Positions 22,880 through 35,079 of a DNA stretch of 64,000 bases are shown piece by piece. The notes under the pieces were generated by a model. The model worked only from the letters and a program-made list of their open reading frames with translations. It made no database searches and was not told the DNA's origin. Numbering within the stretch: position 1 is the stretch's first letter; every line of letters starts with the position of its first letter. The DNA lies in assembly GCA_947179485.1 (NCBI GenBank), contig OX359246.1, positions 23,994,001-24,058,000 on the forward strand, in the 5' to 3' direction. The DNA is from Allacma fusca. Taxonomy: Eukaryota > Arthropoda > Collembola > Symphypleona > Sminthuridae. A program made the position numbers and the translations under genes.

Positions 22880-23830
22880 GTTATTAATTTACGTTTAATT
22901 TTCTCACGCGAACTGGAAACTACCTGCTTGAGGAGAAAACACTCTTTAAATGCGAAGTAAACGTAAACTATCGTTATTCTAATAGTACTCTGTTCACTCT
23001 GTTGATTATTTAATCAGGTTTGCATTTATCTGTTAACTTAAGAGTTTTGCCGAATCATCATCGACTCTGGCTCACTCGGCTCTGCTGAGAGGTTTTTGTG
23101 GCTAAAAGATTTGCGAGATAAAAAATCAAGCACTATTTTTGCATTAGTGCAAAAATTGCCGCACCTAACACACCCATAAGGACTTTACTATTGTTCCAAA
23201 TGGGACTCTAAGTTATGTAACATGTCTGATGTAATTTTAAATGTGAGGACTTATTTTATAAATTTAAACAAATTTGCTCAGCACACAGTAACGCATACTG
23301 CAGGAGATTCATTACAATTTTTTCATACAGATGTTCATTCAAGTATGATTACATATTTTGTAATAACAAAAATATATGTACATACAAATATTGAAAGACA
23401 CCTATGTAATTACAAGTATCTATCACCTGAAAATAAATAAGAACCCTCTTGACAGCAGAATTCTTTTCATACACAAGGGCAAAACTTGCAAGGAAAAAAT
23501 TGAATGATAGTTTTTGTGATTAAGTTTTGTTCCCATAAGAGACCTATTCTTCCTGACTACAACGTATAATTAAGCATGGTTCGTCTAAAATTGCATTGAA
23601 CCCTCATAATTTTTACCATTGTCAATAGGGACTTATATTATATATGAGAAAATAATACTTTGCAGATGATGATCGTATCTTTTGTATTCTAATTTTATTA
23701 CATAAAATACAGTGTGTATTCGTTTATACAAGTAAATGTGCTTGAGTTTGCATATATAGAGCGCTATTCTGTACAAAAAATGAGAAGGTTGTTGGAGTTA
23801 AGAAATTATAAAAAATATATTTCACTAAAA
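22880..23830. other. intergenic, no gene seen
   Basis: Upstream side of regucalcin B and downstream side of the acyl-CoA synthetase. A TTTTATT at about 23692 reads AATAAA on the minus strand, about 140 bases past the synthetase stop. No other feature was recognised. Confidence 0.4.
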
Positions 23831-26275
23831 TTAGCATCCTTGTAGCAAGTTCATTGTGGCCACCATGGATCTTACTACTTTCCCAGTTTTTCCACGGGGA
23901 ATTGTTGGGACAATAAAAACACCACCACGGATCTTCTTGAAGGAGGCGACTTGAGCTGCAATAAAAAAACAGATGGTTGAAGATATGATTTTCTAAGTTT
24001 GTTTTAGGCAATGATTTACGATCATATAATTTGACTCTGTCTTTTATAAAAGTTCAAAACTTACAATCAACAAATTCCTGGAGCTCTTCAGGAGTGACTT
24101 GGGCTTCTCGCTTTAAAACTGTGACAGCTCTAGGGATATGATCACCACCTTCAGGGTCTTCGATACCGAAGCAAGTAGCTTCTTGAACTGCGGGATGTCT
24201 CAAGAAAATTTCTTCAAGTTCGGCGGGGGAAATCTGAAGACAAAATTTTTATATTACAATCTATTCTATGTTATTAAGTACAAATGTAAAAACCAAAATG
24301 GGAAACTTTTTTGAACTTTTCAAGATGGTACTCTTAACAAAACACTTACATGGTTGTTGAAGTATTTGAAGACTTCCTTGATCCGATCCACAACGTAAAC
24401 AAATCCGTGTTCATCATAGTATCCCAAATCCCCTGTTTTCAACCAACCATCCACAAAGGTCGTGGCAGTATCTTCTGGGTTCTCCCAATAACCGCTGCAC
24501 ATGATCGGACTCTTCACAACGATTTCCCCTCTCTGATTCGGCCCCAAAGCCTTGCCAGTCTCAGTGTCCAAAATCTTCAAGGATGTGTTGGGGTAGAGGC
24601 GTCCCACGGAAAGAGGAGGGACATCTGGGATCATCCGGAACTCCTTCAATCCCGAGAGGTCAATTGTTGTAGTTAAAGCTCCACATTCTGTCATCCCATA
24701 ACCATTCATGACATATTTGACATTGGGTAATGTCAGCATAAGGTCCCGGTACTTCTCAGTGAGGATGATCCCCCCACTTGTGATGCACTCCAGGGATGAA
24801 AAATCATAGTTCTTCGCTTCAGGGTCAATCACCATCTGCGCTAGGAAGGTGGGGAAGCCGAAGGCGAGATTGGGCTGTAATTGAAATGAATTTTTGGATT
24901 ATTTATCAAAGACCTTCGTTGCATTTTTGTTTCGACAGCATCAACCTTCACATGTAAGACACATGCAGTTTTAACCTTGTCATTTTTTTATCACTCACCC
25001 TGTATTCTTGGACGGCCTTAAAAATGTTCGTTTTGACAACTTGACTCATCATGATACCCCAGTTTCCACTGGCAATGTTCCTCAAAGGGAATAGAACTCC
25101 CAAGACATGTGTGCATCGGAGGAGGAGCAAAGCTGGAGCCTCTGTCCTGGGGATCGTTGTGGTTCCCATACAAAATCCCATAATGCTCAAATTAGTGTAA
25201 ATCGCCCCCTTGCTCTTTCCAGTGGTCCCACTCGTGCACAGGACCAAAAGTGGGTCAGTCAATTTTGCGTCTACGATATCTGGGCAATCTAAAACAAATT
25301 CGATAGCACACGTCAAAAATTGCCACTTGAGGGATCAGCTCAATTAACTGATAACAATCGTTAGACGGATGTTCCACACACTTGACAATAATAATTCCCT
25401 GCTTCATGTCTGATATCCATATGCACATTCTGTACTTCACCTTCAGCTTTGAAGCCCCCCCCCCATGTATGTATAACCATAATAATTATTATTAAAAAAT
25501 TTGAGACTTCTATTCACCTGCTCCGTCGTCTTCGTAAAGCTCATCAATGCTGGCAAAGCCCTCAACGTCCCCAAAAACAATTATCTCCACCGGCCAACTC
25601 ACACCTCGAATCGCACTTTGAATTTGGGGAATACAAACCGGGTCACAGAAGACGAACTTTGCTTTGGAATCCTGAATTCGCTTTAAGAGTGTGTCTGTTT
25701 TTGGGAAGAATAAAAAAATCTCTTACAAATTGTCTTGCAATTCTCATTGAAAGAATTCTCTCAGAATGCTCCACTGCCAAATTTTTTATGAGGCATATAT
25801 TTATGAATGCATTACCTTCAGTATCCTCAGGATAAGATGAGTACATAATTCCTCCAACTCGCCACACTCCTAAGACTGTGGTGAAAATTTTGGTAACGTT
25901 CATGGTCATGTAAATAGCAACGTCCCCCTTGACCATCCCTCTTTTGACCAATGCACTGGCAGCCTTGGCGGACATTGGCTCCACATCAGCAAACGTTAGC
26001 GTCTCTCCTGTGACCGAATTTGTCTGCAGAGCAATAAGAGCGTTAAGATTTAATCTCCAGAAAAATTATTTTATTATAAAATTCCTAAAAATGTCCATCC
26101 TTATGAAATCTCTTACCAGCCACTTGGTCATCCCTTGGGCCGCATTCATCTCCGACTTGTACAGGATGAGCTCACAGGCACTGTACGTCGGCAACTTGGG
26201 CATTGGTATTGTGGGGTAACTGGAGTGAAGGATAGGCTCATCCTCGGCCCTCACGTTATCACTGTAAGATTCCAT
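23831..26275 (-). CDS. AMP-binding acyl-CoA synthetase, 4-coumarate-CoA ligase / luciferase-like
   Basis: ANL-superfamily enzyme that adenylates a carboxylic acid with ATP and transfers it to CoA. Exons: 26275-26117, 26023-25816, 25694-25518, 25288-24999, 24874-24350, 24233-24065 and 23955-23831, 1653 nt (550 aa), phases closed. Core motifs are LCTSGTTGKSKG (P-loop-like, about 198-209), NGYGMTECG (335-343), GWLKTGDLGYYDEHGF (421-436), VDRIKEVFKYF (440-450), SPAELEEIF just after, and PRGKTGK with the catalytic Lys535. Length equals that of insect luciferase-like synthetases. The C-terminus (LLQGC) has no SKL-type peroxisome signal, unlike firefly luciferase. Where luciferases have KYKGYQV this protein has KYFNNHI. 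The substrate is unknown: a medium- or long-chain fatty acid is likely for this family. Confidence 0.92.
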
Positions 26276-28227
26276 TTTGAAAATATTTGGGATTCTAATA
26301 ATTCAATTGAATGAAAAAAATTATTGAAGATTTAATACTGGTCCTTGGGAAAAGTATTGGAATTGACTTGTCTTGGACACTTGTCTTTGGGAAGAAGTCA
26401 GCTCAAATACTGATGCTTTATCACTCACCCTCCTGACTATTTATACTCCCCTGAAACCAGGACAGATTATAATTTAGGATTCAGATTATATATTTTGTAC
26501 ATATATTGAGGATTGAAATAATTGCATTTGTGCAGGTATCTGGTGGTGTCTATGTACCTGGTCATACCTGGCTGGGCTTATGAAGTGCGTGTATTTAACT
26601 TGAAGTCACTAACCATCAGCCTGATTACAGACGTGTAGTGTCCAGTAGTTGTGATAGTGACATCCGTCTGAGCATCCTTGAAGATATGTATACCCTTGAT
26701 GAACATTAAACAAGATATTTTGATAATACAGAGTATACTCTGGCTGTAACGGACCTCTTTATAAGAGCATTTGACCATTCGGGGTAACATATTGGAGGTA
26801 TTGCCTCCTATCTGTATCTGTACAATAACATTAAATTATATTCTCTTATGAAATTGCCCAACATTATAAAAACCATATTTTCTCCTGCTTTTGGGGCTGC
26901 TTTTACAGGAAGGGTCTACTGTAATTATTGGAGATGTTCAAGACCAATCGGTTGGATTTATTTTGTTATCCCTTTCTCAAAAAGCTGCATAGTAGGTACC
27001 ATAGTTTAGTTTGCATTTCTTTTAAAATGGAGGGAGCAGTGTGTTGTTGTGTTTAGTAAATTTTGCAATCCTCATTAAAATCATTGAGTTAGTTATTTTT
27101 GATCCGGGATGAATTTATCGAACCTGGAGGATAAATAATTGATTATTGTTATTAAAAGAATCCAATGACGCACGAGAGTACGCATCTTGTCATAATACTA
27201 TAGCATATGAAGCCGGTACTAGATGAAGTGTCTAGGAAATAATGGGATTGGGGAGGCAGGCTTGTAGTAAATATGTATTGACTATTGTGTCAAATATAAA
27301 TCGTAAATCACGATGCTATTGGGAATTTTTGCGTGAGCACTTCAAGTTCGACCGGCTGGTTGGAAGGGATTTCCCAATACTTCAATACAGGGAGAATTAG
27401 CTTGTTCACTCGTTCAAAACTGTCAATCTGACAGTTAATTGCGTGAAGATATAAAGCTCTGTTTGCAGTTGGTTGGTATCGCGTGTGTGTGTGTGTATAG
27501 GTATGATTATATATTTGAAATGGATCGAATTGTATTGCCGAATTGATTCCGGCTTCTGATCATGAACTCAATTTGAACTGATTGTGAACAAGGACAAGGT
27601 TATTGTTTTGGTGGGATGATGACTGGGAATACTTCCATATAGCGGTCCCAAAGACCGGTATTTAATTATTATTATATATATTAACGAAAATGTACATATA
27701 TGCTCATATGGCTAAGATCCTAAGATAGGACATATGTACATAACATAACGGAAGGCTGCATAATGTGAATTATAACAAAATGTGCTGAGGTCACAACGCT
27801 TTTGTTAGTTGCAAGTCTTTTTACAATATTAAATTAAATTAAGTGAGTTCTCTATTCAGATAAGGAACGGTTGAGACAACGTTTCTAATATTCTTTCATG
27901 TTTTTTCAACTAATAGACATTTTGTCCGTTCTTTTTAGCTTGGTTTACATTTCGCCTAAGAACACATGTCAACCTGAAACTGGACTTCTTAAAAATGATT
28001 TCCCAAGAGTAAGGAATACAATGGCCTCATTCATGCACAAGACAGTCCCGATGCAACAGTAATAATATTGTAAATAGATAAGAAATAAAATATGACTTCT
28101 GAATAAATAATGTGACATACATACGTATATACATATATGTATGTACCTTGTAAAGCTTTGTGAAATACAAGGTACTTGCACAAGTCATTAATATCTGAAT
28201 ACGGAATGTTCACTTTTAGTGTTTCTC
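26276..28227. other. intergenic, no gene seen
   Basis: AT-rich sequence upstream of the acyl-CoA synthetase. It contains a short GT/GTAT run at about 27484-27500. No coding similarity or transposon ends were recognised. Confidence 0.4.
26438..26445 (-). promoter_or_regulatory. candidate TATA box of the acyl-CoA synthetase gene
   Basis: Reads TATAAATA on the minus strand, about 165 bases before the ATG at 26275. A start site about 30 bases downstream would give a 5' leader of about 130 nt. Inferred from position only. Confidence 0.45.
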
Positions 28228-28235
28228 CTCGTGCG

Positions 28236-29216
28236 TATAGCTCCTCACGAGTACGAGTAGATACTCGAGTTTCGAGTTCGAGTACGAGTACGGGTCGAGT
28301 ACGGTATCAACTTAAATTGGTACTTGTACTCGTCGGGCGAGTATCCGTTTTCGTACTCGAACTTGAGTATATTTCTAACGAGTATCAGAGCGAGTACGAG
28401 TACGTTCAAAGTACTTGAACCAAAGCACGAGTACGAGTTCGGGACATAAAATCAAAAGTACTTGAACCCGTACTTGGATTTACATTTGATACTCGAGTAA
28501 TTTCCTCCAGCACAAAGTCCACATTCATATTTCCTATATTACAAAAAAGTTGTTTTTCCGAAGCAAAAAAGGAAAAGCGGTTAAATTCAAAATGACTACG
28601 AATAGCATGAAACGTTACACCTACAGCGTAAGTTATTGTTCCAGCTCCGAATTGATTACTACTGTAGTTACTAATTGTAAGTATTTACCTATCGCCGTAA
28701 AATATAATGGAACAGGAGAATAGGGCGAAATTAATGGAGATTAGAATGAGATTGACCTGACTGAAGAGAATCCAGTCGATATGACTGGCAGAATCAAATC
28801 TTGATCTATTGTTCGTCGGCATTTTAATCTCAGTGGAGAAATTTTTCATTGCAAACACTGTTCGTAAGTTGCAGTTAAAAATTCTTGTTAGTGAAATCTA
28901 CTATTTGTTTTCTATGGCAATCTCTCTTTAACAAAAAATAGTGTCTAAAAAATTTTTTTTCGGTGTACTTGATACTCGAGTACGGTTCGAGTACGAGTTC
29001 AAGTACGGGTCGGTCGGTATAAACGTTTTATACTCGTAAGTACGGTCCAAGTTCGGTAAAAAGTTAAGAAATATTATACCGTACTCCGAGTACAGAATTT
29101 TTTACTCGTACTTGAAGACACAAGTCCGGGTCAAGGGGGAATTTGACCCGACAATTCGAGTACGGTTCCAAGTACGAGTACGGTATGGATAACTACTCGA
29201 CCCGTGAGGAGCTATA
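28236..29216. mobile_element. TIR element with 8-bp TSD and GAGTAC arrays (hAT-like)
   Basis: The ends TATAGCTCCTCACG and CGTGAGGAGCTATA are exact inverses, flanked by the exact octamer CTCGTGCG at 28228-28235 and 29217-29224. From each end inward run some 200-270 bases of degenerate GAGTACGAGTAC / GGTTCGAGTACG hexamers, often in both orientations. The centre (about 28.5-28.95 kb) is unique AT-rich DNA without a gene. The octamer duplication points to hAT, though the terminus does not start with CAG. Confidence 0.78.
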
Positions 29217-29224
29217 CTCGTGCG

Positions 29225-30691
29225 TAAACTAGTAGTAAATTAATAGTGATAAGCTACCAACTTTATCAAAAATGTCTTCCTACTTTTAGCTGACGGATGC
29301 GGGAAAAGTGTTCAAACTTGTACTTACTATCTATACTGCGGGCAAAAGAAGACAATGAAATGATAAGCACCTTTGAAAATGATGCTATGATTTATATCAC
29401 TTCCATCTGGACTTTTCCCTGTTGTAATTAATTTCGAAAAAAATTAATTTTAGTGTAGTCTCGAAGCACTAGACTACAACAGCTAACTTCTGTTAGCTGT
29501 TTTGTGAGTAATAAAATCTCAAATGCGTCAATGGTACATCCTTCAAAAAACACTCTTTTGAAAAATACTGTGATAATTATAATACAAATTCGAATCAGAT
29601 TGTTGAAATATATTTGTCGAGACATTAATATTATTGAATATCCCACAGAAACCTTGCTACGATTTGGCAATTTTTGTTGTACAGCAATTACATTGATTCA
29701 ATTGAATTCAAAATTGAAAAATTCAAAACTGGTCGACGTTGGTCAAAACTAATTAATTTAATTACTTTCAATAATAATAATTATTTATTTATTATAATTG
29801 TGAGAAATACTGGCAATTAGAAAAAATATCAGACAAAAAAGTTAATTATTATATTTAAACGGTGAAATATAACACCGTTTATGTTCTAATAATTATTGTT
29901 TTGAATTTATTAAATTCAAAATCACCTGAAGTTTTATATAAATATTTTATCAAATCGAGTAAATTTTTAATTTATTCATGTTGGGTTTTGCGTTTAACAT
30001 ATTTTTAGGATGTTGCAATTTATACAATTGTGTGAACTAATATTATTTCGTTAACGGAAAAATATAGTCTCATACAATCATTTTTATCATGATTCTCATC
30101 ATAATACAATAATGCATTCTGCTTTTAATAATAAATTTTATCTAATTTTCCACACCTCTGCGAATAAATACAAAATTTTTTGTATTTTAATAATAACACA
30201 TTTCCTGAAAAAATTAAATACCAGGCTAACTTAGTTACAGATACAAAATAAAATACAAATATCCGGAGTAATTTTTGGAAGGTACAAAATAAAATACTTT
30301 GCTTCCAGTAAAAACCAAAAATAAGAAATGAAAAACTGTATTTAAAATATTAAATATATTGAAAATACTCTCAAATTTATCACACAGTATATATGTCTGA
30401 GATTTATCTGTATCTCAAGTTTATTCTCTCAATGTATTTTGGACAATTTGATCAAATAATTGAGTATCAAAATATTAATCAACAAATGTAAGATAGCAGG
30501 CGCGTGATTAAAGTTTAGAGTTGTGCAATTGTGTAGATCAAAGTAGATTAACATGACCCTAAGATATAGAATATTTTTCCTTAAAATGAATAACCTTATA
30601 ATTCCTGGGTAATTTATTTGTGGATTTTATGTTCCCGCCACTAATTTAACTACTATTATAGTTCTCACGTGCATTGAAGTTTATATATTTA
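29225..30691. other. intergenic, AT-rich, with AAATAC repeats
   Basis: No gene was seen. TTCCACACCTCTG at about 30149-30161 looks like a hAT right end and recurs at about 34134-34146. Around 30160-30300 there are several AAATACAAAATA units. No matching left end or duplication was found, so these are listed only as relics. Confidence 0.4.
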
Positions 30692-30972
30692 CTAGTAAAA
30701 GCCCTGTGCTTCACAGGGACAATTACTTGAAGAGGTGGTAGTGTGATTGTAGAAATTAAAAGTCAAACGGCTTGCGAATCAAGCCCTGTCGTAGAGACTT
30801 GTTCACTAAATCGTGCGCACTTATATTATGAGTAGCGCTTTAAATAAATAGTGCTCGTTAATAATAAGGAGTGCTTGGCATGCCACCTTTTGGGCGTTGT
30901 GTGATGTAATTGAACTATGAAAGTGCGAAACTTTAAATAAAGGGACAGAGAGTGCTCTTTAATAATAAAGGA
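30692..30972 (-). mobile_element. candidate short non-autonomous Helitron
   Basis: On the minus strand the 3' end reads CCCTGTGAAGCACAGGG, a perfect 7-bp stem, then CTTTTACTAG, with T as the next host base. This fits the Helitron 3' rule: hairpin, about 10 nt, then CTRR before T. A 5' terminus starting TCCTTTATTATT preceded by A is found at 30972, giving the expected insertion between A and T. A similar stretch (CTCCTTATTATTAACGAGCAC on the minus strand) recurs inside at about 30850-30870. The 3' end is well supported and the 5' end less so. Confidence 0.5.
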
Positions 30973-31094
30973 TCTAATAAGTATACATAATAGCAAGTAC
31001 ATCAAACCTGCCAAACAAGTTTCAAATTAGTGATTTTACCTTTCAAATAATTATTTGGACATGTGTTACAGACAACCTTGACAGTTGCCAGAAC

Positions 31095-33881
31095 AAGTGC
31101 TCAGACCGGGTACAGAAACCGTGTACCCTTACCCATACCCGTACCCGAATATCGGGTACGACAGAATGCTGTACCTATACACGTACCCATACCCGAGAAC
31201 CCGGGTAAATTATTTCAGTACCCGTACCCATACTTGAAACTGCAATGTAGTACCTGTACCCAAAATTTACCCGTACCCGTAATGTACCCAAAAACTGTAC
31301 CCGTACCCGAGTACCTATTTCTTGTACCCGGGTATTACTCGGGTCCTGGAATTTCGGCAGATTAAAAATTCCCGAAGACATTTGCCTGCCCAGTTGAAAA
31401 TGTCCAATTTGTAAACTTTTTTACCTCTATTAAAATGCCGGAGATTTTTAGCGTTTTCCCTACGCGTTAAGGGTATCCTATTTCAAATTGTTTAAAAAAT
31501 CAGTTAAGGTCATTTAGTATTTATTTTTAATAAACACTGACGAAATTCAAATGCTCCTACGCCAAAATAATAACTTGCTGAATGAAATGTCTTTTCGCGA
31601 ATTGGTTATTGAACAATTCTTGTATGGTGTAAGGATAGATCGGGACGAATTCTTTAATACTAAACTCACCTTAAGGGAGCGGACACAAATGATGTCATGC
31701 AAAATAGAGGTTTTTTGAGACTCACTGACTAAGCAATCATTCACTGTCATATCCAACAATGACTGACTATATATGACATCATTCGTATGTACTTACGTAA
31801 TGGCAGGTATAAAAGACGACGTTTGCGTTCAATTATATTGTCTAACTAGATACTACATTCTTGATTTTTGTTTCGCATTGTAGAATCAAAATTTCGGATT
31901 TTATTGAAAAATCACATGCACATTTTTAGGGGCGAAGCGAAGTGAGAGTCCCTATTGCGAAGGTCTGGCTGTCTGCCTGTCTGCAGAGGCTGTCTTGTCC
32001 GCACGATATCTGCAGAACCATTGCTACTGCGCACTTCACATTTTTACAGGGACAGATAATGCAAAAAGGAAGAACCCTATTGTTTTTGAATAACATCGGG
32101 TCATCCGTTTGACCTCAGAAAATTAAATGAGGTCACGTATAAACTCATGGTAATACATATGTGTGCACCTTGCGGAGTACAGCTTGCGCCATCTATTGTA
32201 GGATTTGTTGTTTACATTGAATTGTGTGTTCTAACGACCGGTAGAGGTCGGGAGTACTTGTACGTGGTGTTTTAAAATCGAATATGAAACGTTTTGCACA
32301 ATTCATTATACACAATACATTATTCATTACTGAATGTAATACTAAATACAAGGAAGCACATGTATAAACCATTTTTTCTTTTGCTCCACTTAACATCTTT
32401 GCCCAGTAGATATAACTGTGACCAGCACGGGGGGAATTTAAATACACGTTTCCTTGTACACACCACATTGGTGTTAAAAGCCCTTGTTGCCACATTCCGC
32501 CGGCGCTTTGCCCCCTGGTGACTTAGCACGTAGTGCTGATAACAGATGATTTTTGAAACTAAGGAATTATTTTTGACTGTCGGCAGACGCAAATAGGCAC
32601 TTTTAAAAATATTTAAGCTCAAGGAAACCATAAAGACTACATTGTAAAATTTTGAGTCAAATCGGGGAAAATCCGAAACGGCTAATTTATATACATACAC
32701 ATCTGTCTATGCCAGCATGCAAGCATTGCTTGCTCGCTGTAGTAGACGACGAGAGGAGGTTCCTGCGAACATAATACACGCGCAGCGCCTTCGCTGTACA
32801 CAGAAATCCCTATCACGCTCCATTCCTTAGGACCGTGCCGCAGCTGAACTAGCCCCAAATTATTTTTTTTTAAATTTGGGATTGGTTGATTGTAGCCCAA
32901 TAATATTTGGCCTCAATATTAGGGACGCTATTTAAAATGCGTGTACATTACATGTGTATAGTTGAAAAAAATACTTCACTATGGGAATGACAGTTTTAAG
33001 AAAAACAGACTCAACTAATATTTAAAGTATATGGTAGTATTATGTATTAACGCAGTATTCATTAAAATGAACCTATGTACGTGTGTCTGAGAGTAAGAAT
33101 AATGTGAGGGCGTAAAAGAGGCCCTATATGAATGACGTCAGTTTGCCATAACAAGACTGACTCAGTCTGTCATTCTGCGTCATGCAATTGAGTAACTGAC
33201 TGACTGCCTCAACAGATGACATCATTTGTGTCCGCTCCCTAACCGAAAACTTGGTTTTCAACTTCGAGAACATGAAGCAATTTTGTTCCATCGTTTTCTG
33301 TAATCGTTTTCTCAAAAATCTTTTGACACAAATCCGACTTAAGGTTAGTCCGAAGGTTAGCAAAGTATAAGAGGAAAGTAGAATTTTCTGATCATGCCAT
33401 TTTTTTCGTCAACGATACAACGTAGTTACAAAACAATATATTTGAACAATCATTAGAAGCGTTAGATTGCAACGACCACGTAATCATAAATGAAACGAAG
33501 CCTCTTGGCTCTGTCACTAACGCAAGCTAACGCTATCTGTATACGAAGAAACAAGCAATTCCACGGTGGGCAGGTCTTATTGCTAGCCATACTAATCCAT
33601 CCCAGTAGGAATCCTTGAAGTACCCAAAAATACTCGGGTACAGAACCCACGGGTACAGATATTTTATATAGTCACACTCGTATCTATTGGGTAATACCCG
33701 ATTGTTACTGCGTGAGTACCCATACCCATACCCGTGCATGTACCCACTTTATTGCCTAAAATCCAGAGTACACGTGGAGTACCCGCGTACTTGCGAGTAC
33801 GCAACTTCTGTACCCGGGTAGTACCCATACCCGTACCAGTACCCATTTACCCGAGTATTACCCGTATTCAGTCCGAGCATG
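31095..33881. mobile_element. hAT-like element with GTACCC arrays
   Basis: An exact octamer GCCAGAAC flanks it at 31087-31094 and 33882-33889. The termini AAGTGCTCAGACC and (inverse of the right end) CATGCTCGGACTG are only partly matched. Inside both ends lie about 200-250 bases of degenerate GTACCCGTACCC hexamers, in the same orientation at the two ends (31.1-31.35 kb and 33.6-33.86 kb). A PIF/Harbinger-like element (31675-33239) occupies most of the interior. No transposase frame was recognised. Confidence 0.65.
31675..33239. mobile_element. PIF/Harbinger-like TIR element
   Basis: A perfect 24-bp inverted repeat begins GGGAGCGGACACAAATGATG at the left (31675-31698) and is mirrored at 33216-33239. 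The triplet TAA flanks it on both sides (31672-31674 and 33240-33242), the duplication known for PIF/Harbinger. Just inside, both ends carry CTGACTGA / TCAGTCAGTC motifs. The interior contains GGGGCGAAGCGAAGTGAGAG at about 31930, a sequence style common in dispersed repeats, but no nuclease frame. It is nested in the older 31095-33881 element. Confidence 0.75.
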
Positions 33882-33889
33882 GCCAGAAC

Positions 33890-34639
33890 TATATATGTAT
33901 GTATGTTGAGATTATATTTTGTATTTGAAATACTGGGTGGGTAAACCTTACAAGATAAATAAATACCAAATATTATCACGTTCGTAGATCTTCAAAATAC
34001 GAAATACAAAACGAAGTAGAAATTAAATGTTGGTGTTGACAAAATATAAAATACCTTAAAGAATTTACGCTGAGAAAAATACCAAATACAAAATATGGAA
34101 TACTATTTCAAGTACAATATGTATTTCCAAATATTCCACACCTCTGTTTTTGTGTTTCATTTTAATTTGAGTTGAAAATAGCCATTTATTGCAAACAAAT
34201 AATTGTTAATGAAAAGTAAATTATTCTAGAGAAGCACCCAAAGCAAAATAAATATTTGTAGCATGAAAATAAGGTATGTTGTTGTGTTTATGATAGCAAC
34301 TGAATACTTTCAATGTTTTGTACACATTTGAACTGAAGTGTCTACAAAATGCTCATCAAAAATTGCAAATGTCCGTTTACCATTAAACTTTCAATGCCTT
34401 GAATTTAAATTTTTACGCCACTAACGTATGTACAAGAAGTACATTTTGGTTTGCACATAAATACATACTTACTGAGCCTTGCCCTATTACGTGATGGGTT
34501 TTCTTGTGTAAACTATTGAATTTAAAATTGTTGTTTTCCAATTATAATCAAACGCGAGGGAAGTTTAAAACTTTCTTTCACAAGAACCAACCTTTTACGA
34601 AAATGGACAAGCAATTGCAAAACAAAAGTAATTACTTTA
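33890..34639. other. intergenic with a degenerate AAATAC array
   Basis: From about 33930 to 34146 the sequence is rich in AAATAC-like hexamers and ends TTCCACACCTCTG, matching the end-like motif at 30149. A left terminus was not found. No gene was seen. Confidence 0.4.
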
Positions 34640-35079
34640 GTATCATAAGCTGCATCAGCTAATCCACTGATGTTATTCTAACTCTAATGGAAGCTGGATG
34701 CATGGATGAATGAAAAGCATAACTAACACTGACCCAAAATATCCAAATGGCAGTTCATCAGGGTGAACCGGGAATAGACAATATACCGTTCAGCCATTAA
34801 TGTGTATTTGGAAATATCATAATAAAGTATTTACTACATACCATTTTCAACGATACAATATTATCCTAATATAGAAATATGATACTCCTTATATTTACTG
34901 CCCTCATTTAATTAAATGACTACGTAACGTTTTTCAATTGAATGTTGTCATTTAAATAACGAATGAGTTCTCACTTTTTTGAATACTAAAATAAATTGTA
35001 TCTGCAAATATTTAAAAAAATCGTTACCAGTAAAATAATTAGTAACTTTATATAGTGTTCAGATATTTTAATAAACACC

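Noticed and set aside
30149..34146. Two identical TTCCACACCTCTG motifs that might bound one element
   Set aside because: Both have the same orientation, so they cannot be the two inverted ends of one element. They are at most two solo right ends.
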